Shown here: positions 56,078 to 64,000 of the stretch, one piece after another
Position numbering within the stretch: the first letter of the stretch is position 1
Layout: each line of letters starts with the position of its first letter
Assembly: GCF_000271665.2 (NCBI RefSeq)
Contig: NZ_CP010978.1
Span: 1,954,501 to 2,018,500, forward strand
Reading direction: 5' to 3'
DNA from: Pelosinus fermentans JBW45
GTDB lineage: Bacteria; Bacillota; Negativicutes; DSM-13327
Length of the DNA: 64,000 nt
Program-made: the position numbers and the translations under genes
The notes under the pieces: generated by a model
What the model saw: only the letters and a program-made list of their open reading frames with translations
What the model was told of the DNA's origin: nothing
Databases searched by the model: none

Positions 56078-57586
56078 ATGATTGATATCAAAGATCGTGT
56101 GCGTAACAAAGCGCTTCATGCCAAAATCGTGAGCGCGGAAGAAGCAGCGACAGTTATTAAGCCTGGAATGAATATCGGAACCAGTGGATTTACGCCATCT
56201 GGTTATCCAAAAGCCGTACCGTTGGCATTAGCTGAACGAATCAAAAAAGAACATTTCCAAATTAACCTTTGGACTGGTGCATCCGTAGGAAAAGAATTAG
56301 ATGGTGCGTTAGCCGCCGTAAATGGGATTAATAAACGATTACCCTATCAGACCAATAATGAGATTCGCAAATCCTTAAATTCAGGTGGCGTAAAATACTG
56401 CGATTTACATTTGAGTCACACAGCTCAAATGTCTCGATATGGATTTTTAGGTGGTAAGGTGGATGTAGCGATTGTTGAAGCATGTGCCATTACCGAAGAA
56501 GGACATATTATACCGACCACATCCATGGGCAACTCTGCCTCCTTTGTGCAAAGTGCCGACATTGTGATCGTGGAAGTCAATACAAGCCAGCCCTTAGCCT
56601 TAGAAGGAATGCATGATGTATATATTCCGCTGGATCCTCCTCATCGTCTGCCAATTCCGATTGTAAAAGCCGATGATCGTATTGGAACCAATTATATTCC
56701 ATGCGGTCTTGATAAAATAACCTACATCGTTCCATGTGATATTCGGGATGATGTTCGTGATTTAGCAGCCATTGATGATGATGCTAGAGCTATGAGCGCA
56801 CTTTTTATTGACTTTTTGAAAAAAGACATAAAAGCCGGCCGTATGCCAAAAGGACTCTTACCGTTGCAATCGGGTGTAGGTTCCGTTGCCAATGCAGTAG
56901 TAAGCGGCTTTGCTGAATCTGATTTTACAGATTTAGAAGTTTACACTGAAGTTATTCAAGATGGAATGTTGGATTTAGCGGATGCTGGTAAGTTAAAATC
57001 TGCTTCTGGTACTTCGTTCTCCCCATCTCCTGCAGGACTAGAACGATTCTACAAAAATATTGATACCTATCGTAAAATCATGATGCTGCGTCCTCAGGAA
57101 ATAGCAAATAGTCCTGAAATTGCCAGAAGAATTGGTGTTATTGCCATGAATACAGCCATTGAGCTTGATATTTATGGAAATGTAAATTCGACCCATATCA
57201 TGGGTACAAAAATGATGAATGGTATAGGTGGTTCAGGAGATTTTGCTCGTAATGCGTATCTAACCTGCTTCTTTAGTACCTCCACTGCCAAAAATGGAGC
57301 CATTTCATCCATTGTTCCCATGGTTTCTCATGTGGATCATACAGAACATGATGTTGATATATTTGTAACTGAATTGGGTGTGGCCGACGTCCGTGGACTT
57401 AGTCCCAAAGAACGGGCGCGGGTAATTATAGAAAATTGTGCTCATCCGGACTATAAGCCTATGCTGATGGATTATCTGGAAAGAGCCGAAAAAGCGACCA
57501 AATACGCACAAACACCACATATTTTAACAGAAGCACTTTCATGGCATACCCGGTTTATAGAGACCGGCACCATGAAGAAGCAGTAA
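56078..57586 (+). CDS. Succinyl-CoA:propionate-type CoA transferase, copy 2
   Basis: The 502-residue protein is identical to copy 1 except at the N-terminus (MIDIKD here, MDIKD there). The DNA of the two genes differs at about five silent positions. The catalytic-Glu stretch MNTAIELDIYGNV is intact. I place the start at ATG 56078, behind GGAGGAAAG; an in-frame ATG at 56060 overlaps that ribosome site. It follows rex closely, while copy 1 has a long leader with a nested hairpin, so the same enzyme is under two different controls. Confidence 0.9.
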   Translation: MIDIKDRVRNKALHAKIVSAEEAATVIKPGMNIGTSGFTPSGYPKAVPLALAERIKKEHFQINLWTGASVGKELDGALAAVNGINKRLPYQTNNEIRKSLNSGGVKYCDLHLSHTAQMSRYGFLGGKVDVAIVEACAITEEGHIIPTTSMGNSASFVQSADIVIVEVNTSQPLALEGMHDVYIPLDPPHRLPIPIVKADDRIGTNYIPCGLDKITYIVPCDIRDDVRDLAAIDDDARAMSALFIDFLKKDIKAGRMPKGLLPLQSGVGSVANAVVSGFAESDFTDLEVYTEVIQDGMLDLADAGKLKSASGTSFSPSPAGLERFYKNIDTYRKIMMLRPQEIANSPEIARRIGVIAMNTAIELDIYGNVNSTHIMGTKMMNGIGGSGDFARNAYLTCFFSTSTAKNGAISSIVPMVSHVDHTEHDVDIFVTELGVADVRGLSPKERARVIIENCAHPDYKPMLMDYLERAEKATKYAQTPHILTEALSWHTRFIETGTMKKQ

Positions 57587-59659
57587 AGGAGGATTATTAG
57601 TATGGATAATGAAAGCTTAAAATTAAAAGTGGCAGAGTATACTGCCAAAGTAGAAAAAGCAAGTGCCAAATTCCCAGAACGTAAAAACCTGGAGTATAAC
57701 CGATTGTATACTCCACTAGACCTTGAGGGTCAAGACTATGAAAAAGATTTAGGATTACCAGGATCCTATCCATTTACCCGTGGTGTGCAGCCGACTATGT
57801 ATCGCGGTCGTTTCTGGACAATGCGTATGTATGCTGGCTTCTCAACAGCTGAAGAATCTAACAAACGGTATCGTTACCTCTTAGAATCTGGTGGTACAGG
57901 TCTATCTTGCGCCTTTGACTTACCTACTCAAATCGGCTATGACTCTGATGATATCATTTCCGAAGGTGAAGTCGGTAAAGTAGGGGTAGCCATTGACTCT
58001 TTGGCAGATATGGAAATTTTGTTTGACCAAATCGATTTGGCCAAAGTATCCACTTCGATGACCATTAATGCACCCGCATCTGTACTTCTTGCGATGTATA
58101 TTGCAGTAGCTGAGAAAAATGGCATTGGACCAGAAAAATTAAATGGTACCATTCAAAATGATATTTTGAAAGAGTATGCAGCTCGCGGTACTTACATTTT
58201 CCCTCCCAAGCCTTCCATGCGTTTGATTACCAATATCTTTGAATATTGTTCAAAGAATGTACCGAACTGGAATACCATTTCCATCTCTGGTTATCACATT
58301 CGTGAAGCTGGTTCAACTGCAGCGCAAGAAATTGCTTTCACCATTGCAGATGGTATTGCGTACTGCGAAGCCGCAATTAAAGCTGGACTTGATGTAGATG
58401 CCTTTGCTGGTCGTTTATCCTTCTTCTGGAATGCTCACAATAATGTATTAGAAGAAGTAGCAAAATTCCGTGCTTCTCGTCGTGTATGGGCCAAAATCAT
58501 GAAAGAACGCTTTGGTGCTAAAAACCCTAAATCCTGGATGCTTCGTGTACATACACAAACAGCAGGATCCATGCTAACTGCGCAACAGCCTGATAACAAT
58601 GTAGTACGTGTTGCCTTACAGACCGCAGCAGCCGTTATGGGTGGTACTCAGTCCTTACACACAAACTCTAAAGATGAAGCATTGGCATTGCCAACGGAAG
58701 CTTCCGTACGTGTTGCTCTTCGTACCCAGCAGATTGTAGCCTATGAAAGTGGTTTAGCAGATGTAGTAGATCCTTTAGCTGGTTCTTACTATGTAGAAGC
58801 AATGACGAACCAAATCGAAGCAGAAGCATTGAAATACATTCAGAAAATTGATGACATCGGCGGTGCTGTTGTTGCGATTGAAGAAGGTTATATCCAACGA
58901 GAAATTCAAGACAGTGCTTATAAATGGCAAAAAGAAGTAGAAAACAACGATCGAGTGATTGTTGGTGTGAACAAATTCCAAATTGAAGAAAAACCAGTAG
59001 AAGGCCTCTTGCGTGTAGATGCTTCTGTAGGTGAATTGCAAAAGAAAAAGCTTGCTGATCTAAGAGCAAAACGAGATAATGCTGCTGTAACTGCGGCTTT
59101 AGCAAAACTAGAAGCAGCTTGCGGTGATGACAGCGTTAATTTGATGCCAATCATCTTGGAAGCAGTAAAAACCTATGCAACACTTGGTGAAATTTGTGGC
59201 GTAATGCGTAAAGTTTTTGGTGAATACCAAGCGCATGCAACACTGTAAGAGGATAGGAGGAATAACGATGGAAAAACGTGTTAGAGTATTAGTTGCAAAA
59301 CCAGGTTTGGATGGACATGATCGGGGAGCGAAAGTAGTAGCTCGCGCTTTGCGTGATGCTGGCTTTGAGGTTATTTATACGGGTCTGCGCCAAACTCCCG
59401 AGCAAATAGCAGAAGCTGCGTTGCAAGAAGACGTAAATGTAATTGCCTTAAGTTTATTATCTGGTGCTCACAATCACTTGTTCCCACGTATTGTTGAGTT
59501 AATCCGTGAAAAAGGTATGACGGATGTATTAATAATTGGTGGCGGAGTTATACCTGATGCTGATATACCTGTTCTTAAAGCAGCTGGTATATCCGAAGTG
59601 TTTACGCCAGGTACATCAACAACTACTATCATTGACTACATCAAGGAAAATGTGAAATA
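56084..59659 (+). repeat. 3.58-kb near-identical direct repeat, copy 2
   Basis: This is the partner of 37152-40727 (offset 18,932 bp, no indels, about 14 differences by eye). Flanks on both sides are unrelated apart from the ribosome-site region, so the block borders coincide with gene borders. Confidence 0.9.
57602..59248 (+). CDS. Methylmalonyl-CoA mutase large (catalytic) subunit, copy 2
   Basis: The 548-residue protein matches copy 1 at every residue I compared except near 401 (AMTNQIE here, AITNQIE there). It is the catalytic barrel without a B12 domain, so it needs the small subunit encoded next. Four silent or near-silent base changes separate the genes. The spacing to the transferase gene (15 nt) and the ribosome site are also the same as in copy 1. 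Confidence 0.93.
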   Translation: MDNESLKLKVAEYTAKVEKASAKFPERKNLEYNRLYTPLDLEGQDYEKDLGLPGSYPFTRGVQPTMYRGRFWTMRMYAGFSTAEESNKRYRYLLESGGTGLSCAFDLPTQIGYDSDDIISEGEVGKVGVAIDSLADMEILFDQIDLAKVSTSMTINAPASVLLAMYIAVAEKNGIGPEKLNGTIQNDILKEYAARGTYIFPPKPSMRLITNIFEYCSKNVPNWNTISISGYHIREAGSTAAQEIAFTIADGIAYCEAAIKAGLDVDAFAGRLSFFWNAHNNVLEEVAKFRASRRVWAKIMKERFGAKNPKSWMLRVHTQTAGSMLTAQQPDNNVVRVALQTAAAVMGGTQSLHTNSKDEALALPTEASVRVALRTQQIVAYESGLADVVDPLAGSYYVEAMTNQIEAEALKYIQKIDDIGGAVVAIEEGYIQREIQDSAYKWQKEVENNDRVIVGVNKFQIEEKPVEGLLRVDASVGELQKKKLADLRAKRDNAAVTAALAKLEAACGDDSVNLMPIILEAVKTYATLGEICGVMRKVFGEYQAHATL

Positions 59660-59660
59660 A
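59268..59660 (+). CDS. Methylmalonyl-CoA mutase small (cobalamin-binding) subunit, copy 2
   Basis: The 130-residue B12-binding protein is identical in sequence to copy 1, with the LDGHDRG cobalt-ligand motif. The genes differ at five silent positions clustered in the first third, and in the stop codon (TAA here, TAG in copy 1), where the near-identity ends. In this copy meaB follows, rather than mce directly. Confidence 0.93.
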   Translation: MEKRVRVLVAKPGLDGHDRGAKVVARALRDAGFEVIYTGLRQTPEQIAEAALQEDVNVIALSLLSGAHNHLFPRIVELIREKGMTDVLIIGGGVIPDADIPVLKAAGISEVFTPGTSTTTIIDYIKENVK

Positions 59661-59709
59661 AAATAATATAGCCCAGGCTGTGTTACAGTAGCATAAGGTG
59701 GTGTAACCA

Positions 59710-60648
59710 ATGAATATTGCAGATGAATTATTAAAAGGTTCTCGATTAGCCCTGTCCAGGGCTATCACGGCTGTGGAGAATGAATATGATGATGCAGTAT
59801 CGATTATGCAAACATTATATTCTCATACTGGTAATGCTCATATTATTGGTATTACTGGACCACCAGGCGCAGGCAAGAGTACATTAACGGATAAACTAGC
59901 TAAAGAATATCGCCGTCAAGGGAAAACCGTAGGTATTATTGCAATTGATCCTACAAGCCCCTTTTCAGGTGGAGCTATCTTAGGTGACCGTATTCGCATG
60001 AATGAACTAACCTTGGATCAAGGTGTTTTCATTCGCAGTATGGGTACTAGAGGCAGTTTGGGTGGTTTATCCCGTAAGACATCGGAAGCGATTAAGATTT
60101 TAGATGCTTTTGGTTTTGATGTGGTTCTTGTTGAAACCGTTGGTGTAGGGCAGTCAGAAGTCGATATTGTCAAAACCGCTGATACTACTTTAGTAGTATT
60201 AGTACCTGGTTTAGGTGATGATATTCAGGCAATTAAAGCCGGTATATTAGAAATTGGTGATGTTTTTGCCATTAATAAGGCAGATCATGAAGGGGTTGAC
60301 CGCCTTCACACCGAGCTAGAAATGATGCTAGACTTAAATCAGGATAAAATAGAGTGGCGTCCACCGATTCAACGTGTTATAGCAAATCGTGGTGAAGGTA
60401 TAAACGAGTTAGCTGAAGCGATTGAAAAGCAGATTGTTCACTCAAAAGAATCGGGTCAATTTGTCAACCGTCGCACCAATCGTACCAAAAGTGAATTGTT
60501 AGCGATGCTTGATGAACAGGTTGGAAGATATGTGCGAAAACAGCTTTCGGATTATGGAAAATTCGATGAGTTGGTAATCAGTGTAGAAAAACGCGAAAAA
60601 AATCCGTATGCTGTTGTTGGCGACATAATGACAACTATTTTACGATAA
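59710..60648 (+). CDS. meaB: Methylmalonyl-CoA mutase-associated GTPase MeaB
   Basis: The 312-residue protein is a G3E-family P-loop GTPase. The Walker A motif is ITGPPGAGKSTLTDKLA (about 49-65), then IDPTSPFSGGAILGDRIRM, the switch region VETVGVGQSEVD, and NKADHEG for guanine recognition. A C-terminal helix serves for dimerisation. MeaB loads adenosylcobalamin into the mutase and protects it from inactivation. Only this second module has it, so it must serve both mutase copies. AAGGTGGTG precedes ATG 59710. Confidence 0.95.
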   Translation: MNIADELLKGSRLALSRAITAVENEYDDAVSIMQTLYSHTGNAHIIGITGPPGAGKSTLTDKLAKEYRRQGKTVGIIAIDPTSPFSGGAILGDRIRMNELTLDQGVFIRSMGTRGSLGGLSRKTSEAIKILDAFGFDVVLVETVGVGQSEVDIVKTADTTLVVLVPGLGDDIQAIKAGILEIGDVFAINKADHEGVDRLHTELEMMLDLNQDKIEWRPPIQRVIANRGEGINELAEAIEKQIVHSKESGQFVNRRTNRTKSELLAMLDEQVGRYVRKQLSDYGKFDELVISVEKREKNPYAVVGDIMTTILR

Positions 60649-60668
60649 TTGAAAAAGGAGGATTTACT

Positions 60669-61076
60669 ATGTTTAAAACATTAAAGGTAGACCATATTGG
60701 TATTGCCGTAAAAGATCTAGAACAGGCTAAGAAGTTTTATAGCGAAGTACTTGGTATGGAAGCAGCAGGCGAGGAAACTGTAGAACAACAGAAAGTGAAA
60801 GTTTGTTTCTATCCTTGTGGAGATAGTGAGATTGAGCTTTTAGAATCCACTTCACCAGATGGTCCTATTGCTAAATATATTGACAAGAATGGTGAAGGTA
60901 TACAGCATCTTGCTTTGCGTGTGGATAATATCGAAGCTGCGATTGCTGATTTGAAAGCAAAAGGTGTACGTATGATTGATGAAGTACCTCGTTACGGTGC
61001 AGGCGGGGCCTCAATTGCTTTTGTTCATCCTAAAGCGACTGGCGGCATTTTACTTGAGTTATCAGAACGTAAATAA
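60669..61076 (+). CDS. mce: Methylmalonyl-CoA epimerase, copy 2
   Basis: The 135-residue protein differs from copy 1 at only about two residues (for example MEAAGEE for MEALGEE, VDNIEA for VDDIEA). The genes nevertheless carry many silent changes, unlike the mutase genes. The VOC repeats VDHIGIAVKDLEQAKKFYSE and GIQHLALRVDNIEAAIADL are intact. AAAAAGGAGGAT precedes the start at 60669. It lies 20 nt after meaB and before the third mmdA. Confidence 0.92.
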   Translation: MFKTLKVDHIGIAVKDLEQAKKFYSEVLGMEAAGEETVEQQKVKVCFYPCGDSEIELLESTSPDGPIAKYIDKNGEGIQHLALRVDNIEAAIADLKAKGVRMIDEVPRYGAGGASIAFVHPKATGGILLELSERK

Positions 61077-61172
61077 GAGTTGATAGAGTTATATAATGTA
61101 TACAATTAGAAAATATTGCGAATTATATAGTCTTACTATATAGTGATATTTGAATGTTGTTGGAGGTGTAAA

Positions 61173-62702
61173 ATGGCTACAGTCCAAGAGAAGATTGAAG
61201 ATTTAAAAGCAAGGCAGGAAAAAATCAAATTAGGCGGCGGTCAAAAGCGGATCGATAAGCAACATGCTACTGGCAAGTTAACTGCTCGTGAGCGTGTAGA
61301 AAAACTATTAGATCCTAATACGTTTGTTGAATTGGATCAGTTTGTTACTCATCGCTGTGTAAATTTTGATATGGCTTCCGTAAATGCTCCTGCTGAAGGC
61401 GTTATTACTGGCTATGGAACAATTGAAGGACGTTTAGTGTATGTATTTGCTCAAGATTTTACTGTAGTAGGTGGATCGTTAGGTGAAATGCATGCTGCTA
61501 AAATTGTTAAAGTACAACAGTTAGCCTTGAAAATGGGGGCTCCTATCATTGGTATTAATGATTCAGGCGGCGCACGTATCCAAGAAGCAGTAGATGCACT
61601 CGCCGGCTATGGTAAAATATTCTATAATAATACACTGGCTTCAGGGGTAATTCCTCAGATTTCAGTTATTATGGGACCGTGCGCTGGTGGTGCAGTGTAT
61701 TCTCCAGCTCTGACTGATTTCATTTATATGGTTAAGAACACCAGTCAAATGTTTATTACTGGTCCGCAAGTAATTAAGTCTGTTACGGCGGAAGAAGTTA
61801 CAGCTGAAGCGTTGGGTGGGGCTATGACTCACAATACAACCTCCGGGGTAGCTCATTTTGTTGCGGAAAATGATGAGGATTGCTTAGAGCAAATCCGTTG
61901 TTTGATGAGCTTCTTGCCTGGTAATAACCTAGAAGGATCTCCAGTCGTCTTAAATACAGATGATGTAAATCGTATGGAAGAGTCTTTAAATACGCTGTTA
62001 CCTGATAATCCAAATCAACCTTATAACATGAAAGATATTATTTCTGCCATTGTTGATAATGGTGATTTCTATGAAGTACAGCCGTATTTTGCAAGAAATA
62101 TTCTTACTTGCTTTGCTCGTTTCGATGGTCAAACAGTAGGCATTATTGCTAACCAGCCGTCAGTAATGGCAGGTTGCTTAGATGTGGATGCATCTGATAA
62201 GTCTGCTCGCTTTATTCGTTTTTGTGACGCCTTTAATATTCCTTTGGTCAACTTAGTTGACGTTCCAGGATTCTTACCAGGTGTTAGTCAAGAATATGGT
62301 GGAATTATTCGTCATGGTGCCAAAATGCTGTATGCTTATTCAGAAGCAACAGTGCCAAAAGTGACAGTAATTACTCGTAAAGCTTATGGTGGTTCTTACT
62401 TAGCAATGTGTTCACAAGATTTGGGTGCGGATCAGGTCATGGCTTGGCCAACATCTGAGATTGCTGTTATGGGACCTGCCGGTGCAGCAAACATAATATT
62501 CCGTGGCGATCCAGACGTTAAAGCCAAGACTGAACAATATATAGCAGAATTTGCCACTCCATATAAAGCGGCAGAACGTGGTTTCGTTGATCAGGTTATT
62601 GAACCAAAAGAAACTAGGCCTCGTATCATCACTGCTTTAAGTATGCTGGCTAGCAAGCGCGAACAACGGCCACAAAAGAAACATGGCAACATTCCTCTAT
62701 AA
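61173..62702 (+). CDS. mmdA: Methylmalonyl-CoA decarboxylase alpha subunit / carboxyltransferase, copy 3
   Basis: The 509-residue protein has the same length and motifs ([34 protein letters not shown]) as copies 1 and 2 but is clearly more diverged. ATG 61173 follows GGAGGTG; the longer frame from 61143 overlaps it. It is followed by a delta-like soluble fragment and a biotin carrier but not by a beta subunit. It may therefore share MmdB from another module, or act as the 12S-like part of a transcarboxylase that passes the carboxyl group on without Na+ export. The first reading is simpler. Confidence 0.92.
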   Translation: MATVQEKIEDLKARQEKIKLGGGQKRIDKQHATGKLTARERVEKLLDPNTFVELDQFVTHRCVNFDMASVNAPAEGVITGYGTIEGRLVYVFAQDFTVVGGSLGEMHAAKIVKVQQLALKMGAPIIGINDSGGARIQEAVDALAGYGKIFYNNTLASGVIPQISVIMGPCAGGAVYSPALTDFIYMVKNTSQMFITGPQVIKSVTAEEVTAEALGGAMTHNTTSGVAHFVAENDEDCLEQIRCLMSFLPGNNLEGSPVVLNTDDVNRMEESLNTLLPDNPNQPYNMKDIISAIVDNGDFYEVQPYFARNILTCFARFDGQTVGIIANQPSVMAGCLDVDASDKSARFIRFCDAFNIPLVNLVDVPGFLPGVSQEYGGIIRHGAKMLYAYSEATVPKVTVITRKAYGGSYLAMCSQDLGADQVMAWPTSEIAVMGPAGAANIIFRGDPDVKAKTEQYIAEFATPYKAAERGFVDQVIEPKETRPRIITALSMLASKREQRPQKKHGNIPL

Positions 62703-62720
62703 AGGAAGGTGTGGAATAGT

Positions 62721-62867
62721 ATGAAGATAGATGCAAAAGGTGTTTCCCCAGAAGTAGTAGCAGTTATTACTGCGGCTATTTATGAAATGTTGGGCACAGG
62801 TTTTCAGGCTGTAAAAATTATACGTAATAGCAATGAATGGTCTATTGCTGGTCGCAAAAACGCATAA
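62721..62867 (+). CDS. mmdE: Methylmalonyl-CoA decarboxylase epsilon subunit-like protein, 48 aa
   Basis: The frame ATG 62721 to TAA 62865-62867 follows AAGGAAGGTGTGG. Its sequence (SPEVVAVITAAIYEMLG, then KIIRNSNEWSIAGRKNA) lines up with the C-terminal domain of MmdD (MIILFTAAIAAYGY, then WSQAARME) and lacks the membrane helix. In Veillonella the small MmdE subunit is known to resemble the C-terminus of MmdD and to stabilise the complex. The gene sits between mmdA copy 3 and its biotin carrier gene, where mmdD is found in modules 1 and 2. Confidence 0.8.
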   Translation: MKIDAKGVSPEVVAVITAAIYEMLGTGFQAVKIIRNSNEWSIAGRKNA

Positions 62868-62902
62868 AATAAGCATATTATAAATATTTGGAGGTTAGTA
62901 AA

Positions 62903-63292
62903 ATGAAGAAATTTAATATTACTGTGAATGGTACTGCATATCAGGTTGAAGTAGAAGAAGTAAAAGAAGCAAAAGCAGTGGCTGCTCCTGCAGCAAAACC
63001 TGCTGCTGCTCCGGCTGCTCCTAAAGCAGCAGCTCCAGTTGCCGCTGCTGCACCTGCTGCTGCTGAAGTTGGCGCTGGTGAAACTGGTGTTCCTTCTCCA
63101 ATGCCTGGCAAAATTGTAAAAGTACTTGCTAAAGCAGGACAAGCAGTGAAAAAAGGCGATGTTTTGTTGATTCTTGAAGCAATGAAAATGCAAAATGAGA
63201 TTACTGCTCCTGTTGATGGCACTGTAAAATCCATTAATGTAGCAGCTGATCAAAGTGTAAAACCTAACGAAGTTTTGGCTGTTATTAAGTAA
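62903..63292 (+). CDS. mmdC: Methylmalonyl-CoA decarboxylase biotin carrier subunit, copy 3
   Basis: The 129-residue protein has an N-terminal segment MKKFNITVNGTAYQVEVEEV, an Ala/Pro-rich linker of about 35 residues and the biotinyl domain with Lys in EAMKMQNE near residue 101. ATG 62903 follows TTGGAGGTT. It resembles the Propionigenium/Veillonella type more than the other two copies do in the linker. A strong terminator follows at 63325, so this third set ends without mmdB. Confidence 0.93.
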   Translation: MKKFNITVNGTAYQVEVEEVKEAKAVAAPAAKPAAAPAAPKAAAPVAAAAPAAAEVGAGETGVPSPMPGKIVKVLAKAGQAVKKGDVLLILEAMKMQNEITAPVDGTVKSINVAADQSVKPNEVLAVIK

Positions 63293-63324
63293 ATAAAAAT
63301 TATTTAATATAAATTAATAATTTT

Positions 63325-63376
63325 AAGGGCTGTCTCAAGGGATTTTTATAATCCTTGAGCCAGCCCTTTATTTTCA
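63325..63376 (+). terminator. Intrinsic terminator of the third mmd set
   Basis: AAGGGCTGTCTCAAGG (63325-63340) pairs with 63353-63368, one mismatch, around a short loop, and TTATTTTC follows. It closes the operon that may begin at rex. Confidence 0.85.
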
Positions 63377-63649
63377 ATATAAAACATAAAGTGATTTAGG
63401 TAGTTGATCTCATCAAAGATGTGTATTAGTTTATTGTACGAATTTACAAAATAAAACCAAATTATTAGAATTATCAAACAATAACTATAATATTAGAATA
63501 ACAAATAGCGGCAAATAACGTGAAAAAAGTAACTGCTGTAGGATATAGAATATTGTTTCTGAATGATTGACAGAGGCTAATTAATTGGTGTAGAGTAAAC
63601 TTATGTGATTTATATTCCAACAGGCAGAAATGTAGAAAGGAGCTCTTTT
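63377..63649 (+). other. Gene-free A/T-rich region
   Basis: No coding frame or clear structure is seen in these 273 bp. The stretch presumably holds the promoter of the RseC-like gene. Confidence 0.4.
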
Positions 63650-64000
63650 ATGGATAAGCAGCAAGAAGGAATTGTTCTTGAAGTGGTTGGCAATCATTTG
63701 GCAAAAGTAAAGACAAGTCGCCATAATGACTGTGAAAACTGTGGAGCTTGTCCCGGAAATTCGGCATTGGTACTTGAGGCGAGAAATGATATAGGAGCCA
63801 AGATTGGTCAGCGTGTAGCTATCGAAGTCAGAGAAGTGAATATGTTAAAAGCTGCTTTTATTGTGTATATTTTACCACTAATCTTAGTCTTTATTGGTGC
63901 GGTTATAGGTGGAATCTTTGCCGAGCATTTAAGCTATCGGCCATTATGGTTTCAGATTATTGGTGGTATGTTTGCTTTCATTTTATCAGTCGTGTATATT
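63650..64000 (+). CDS. RseC/MucC-like membrane protein (N-terminal part; runs off the window)
   Basis: The visible 117 residues show MDKQQEGIVLEVVGNHLAKV, a Cys cluster CENCGACPG (about 27-35) and two membrane helices (about 70-90 and 100-117). This is the layout of the SoxR-reducing-system protein RseC/MucC family, often next to Rnf electron-transport genes. Such proteins take part in electron transfer or in keeping iron-sulfur regulators reduced. AAAGGAGC precedes ATG 63650. Confidence 0.88.
   Translation, partial: MDKQQEGIVLEVVGNHLAKVKTSRHNDCENCGACPGNSALVLEARNDIGAKIGQRVAIEVREVNMLKAAFIVYILPLILVFIGAVIGGIFAEHLSYRPLWFQIIGGMFAFILSVVYI

Noticed and set aside
1-64000. CRISPR array, tRNA, rRNA, prophage or complete insertion sequence
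   Set aside because: I looked for regularly spaced repeats, tRNA-like T-arm motifs, rRNA and transposase or integrase genes, and saw none that I could support.

Overview
The window looks like chromosome of a spore-forming, diderm Firmicute of the class Negativicutes (Sporomusaceae, Pelosinus-like). This is an inference. It rests on low-GC Firmicute features (a T-box leader before valS, Rex, strong AGGAGG ribosome sites, a Fur box of the Bacillus 7-1-7 type) together with outer-membrane-type genes (RND efflux pump, O-antigen-ligase-like protein) and a succinate-to-propionate pathway with Na+-pumping methylmalonyl-CoA decarboxylase, as in Veillonella and Propionigenium.

Region 1 (1-6500): a GC-rich RND efflux operon on the minus strand with a decayed TetR gene in front, then a Fur-family gene and a MarR-family gene. 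A 15-bp palindrome of the form GTTCACCAGGTGAAC occurs four times around these units. From 3.6 to 6.5 kb coding density is low: a strong hairpin, a small hypothetical gene, a frameshifted ribbon-helix-helix gene, several terminators, a CBO0543-like membrane protein, and a 29-codon minus-strand gene covered end to end by a predicted plus-strand antisense transcript. That pair has the layout of a type I toxin-antitoxin or similar antisense-controlled peptide locus.

Region 2 (6340-21470): a perfect Fur box followed by a bacillibactin-type siderophore operon, dhbA-dhbC-dhbE-dhbB-dhbF-mbtH-MFS exporter, then a chorismate mutase/DAHP synthase that can supply chorismate. The DhbF adenylation domains read as Gly (DILQLGLIWK) and Thr (DFWNIGMVHK), which predicts a DHB-Gly-Thr trilactone.

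Region 3 (21.6-31.5 kb): a secreted class 3 lipase, a UbiB/ABC1 kinase, several small membrane proteins, an ArsB/NhaD-type transporter and a CitA/DcuS-type two-component system.

Region 4 (31.8-63.3 kb): an amplified propionate-pathway region. The module mmdA-mmdD-mmdC-mmdB-SLC13 permease occurs twice (31.8-36.7 and 41.2-46.2 kb). The module CoA transferase-mutase large subunit-mutase small subunit occurs twice (37.1-40.7 and 56.1-59.7 kb) as a 3.58-kb direct repeat with about 14 mismatches. A third mmdA-mmdE-mmdC set (61.2-63.3 kb) has no beta subunit. A second ArsB/NhaD paralogue, valS with its T-box, folC, an O-antigen-ligase-like gene and rex lie between the copies. Together the genes take succinate through succinyl-CoA, (R)- and (S)-methylmalonyl-CoA and propionyl-CoA. 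The decarboxylation exports Na+, and the CoA transferase passes CoA from propionyl-CoA back to succinate. The window ends inside an RseC/MucC-like gene.
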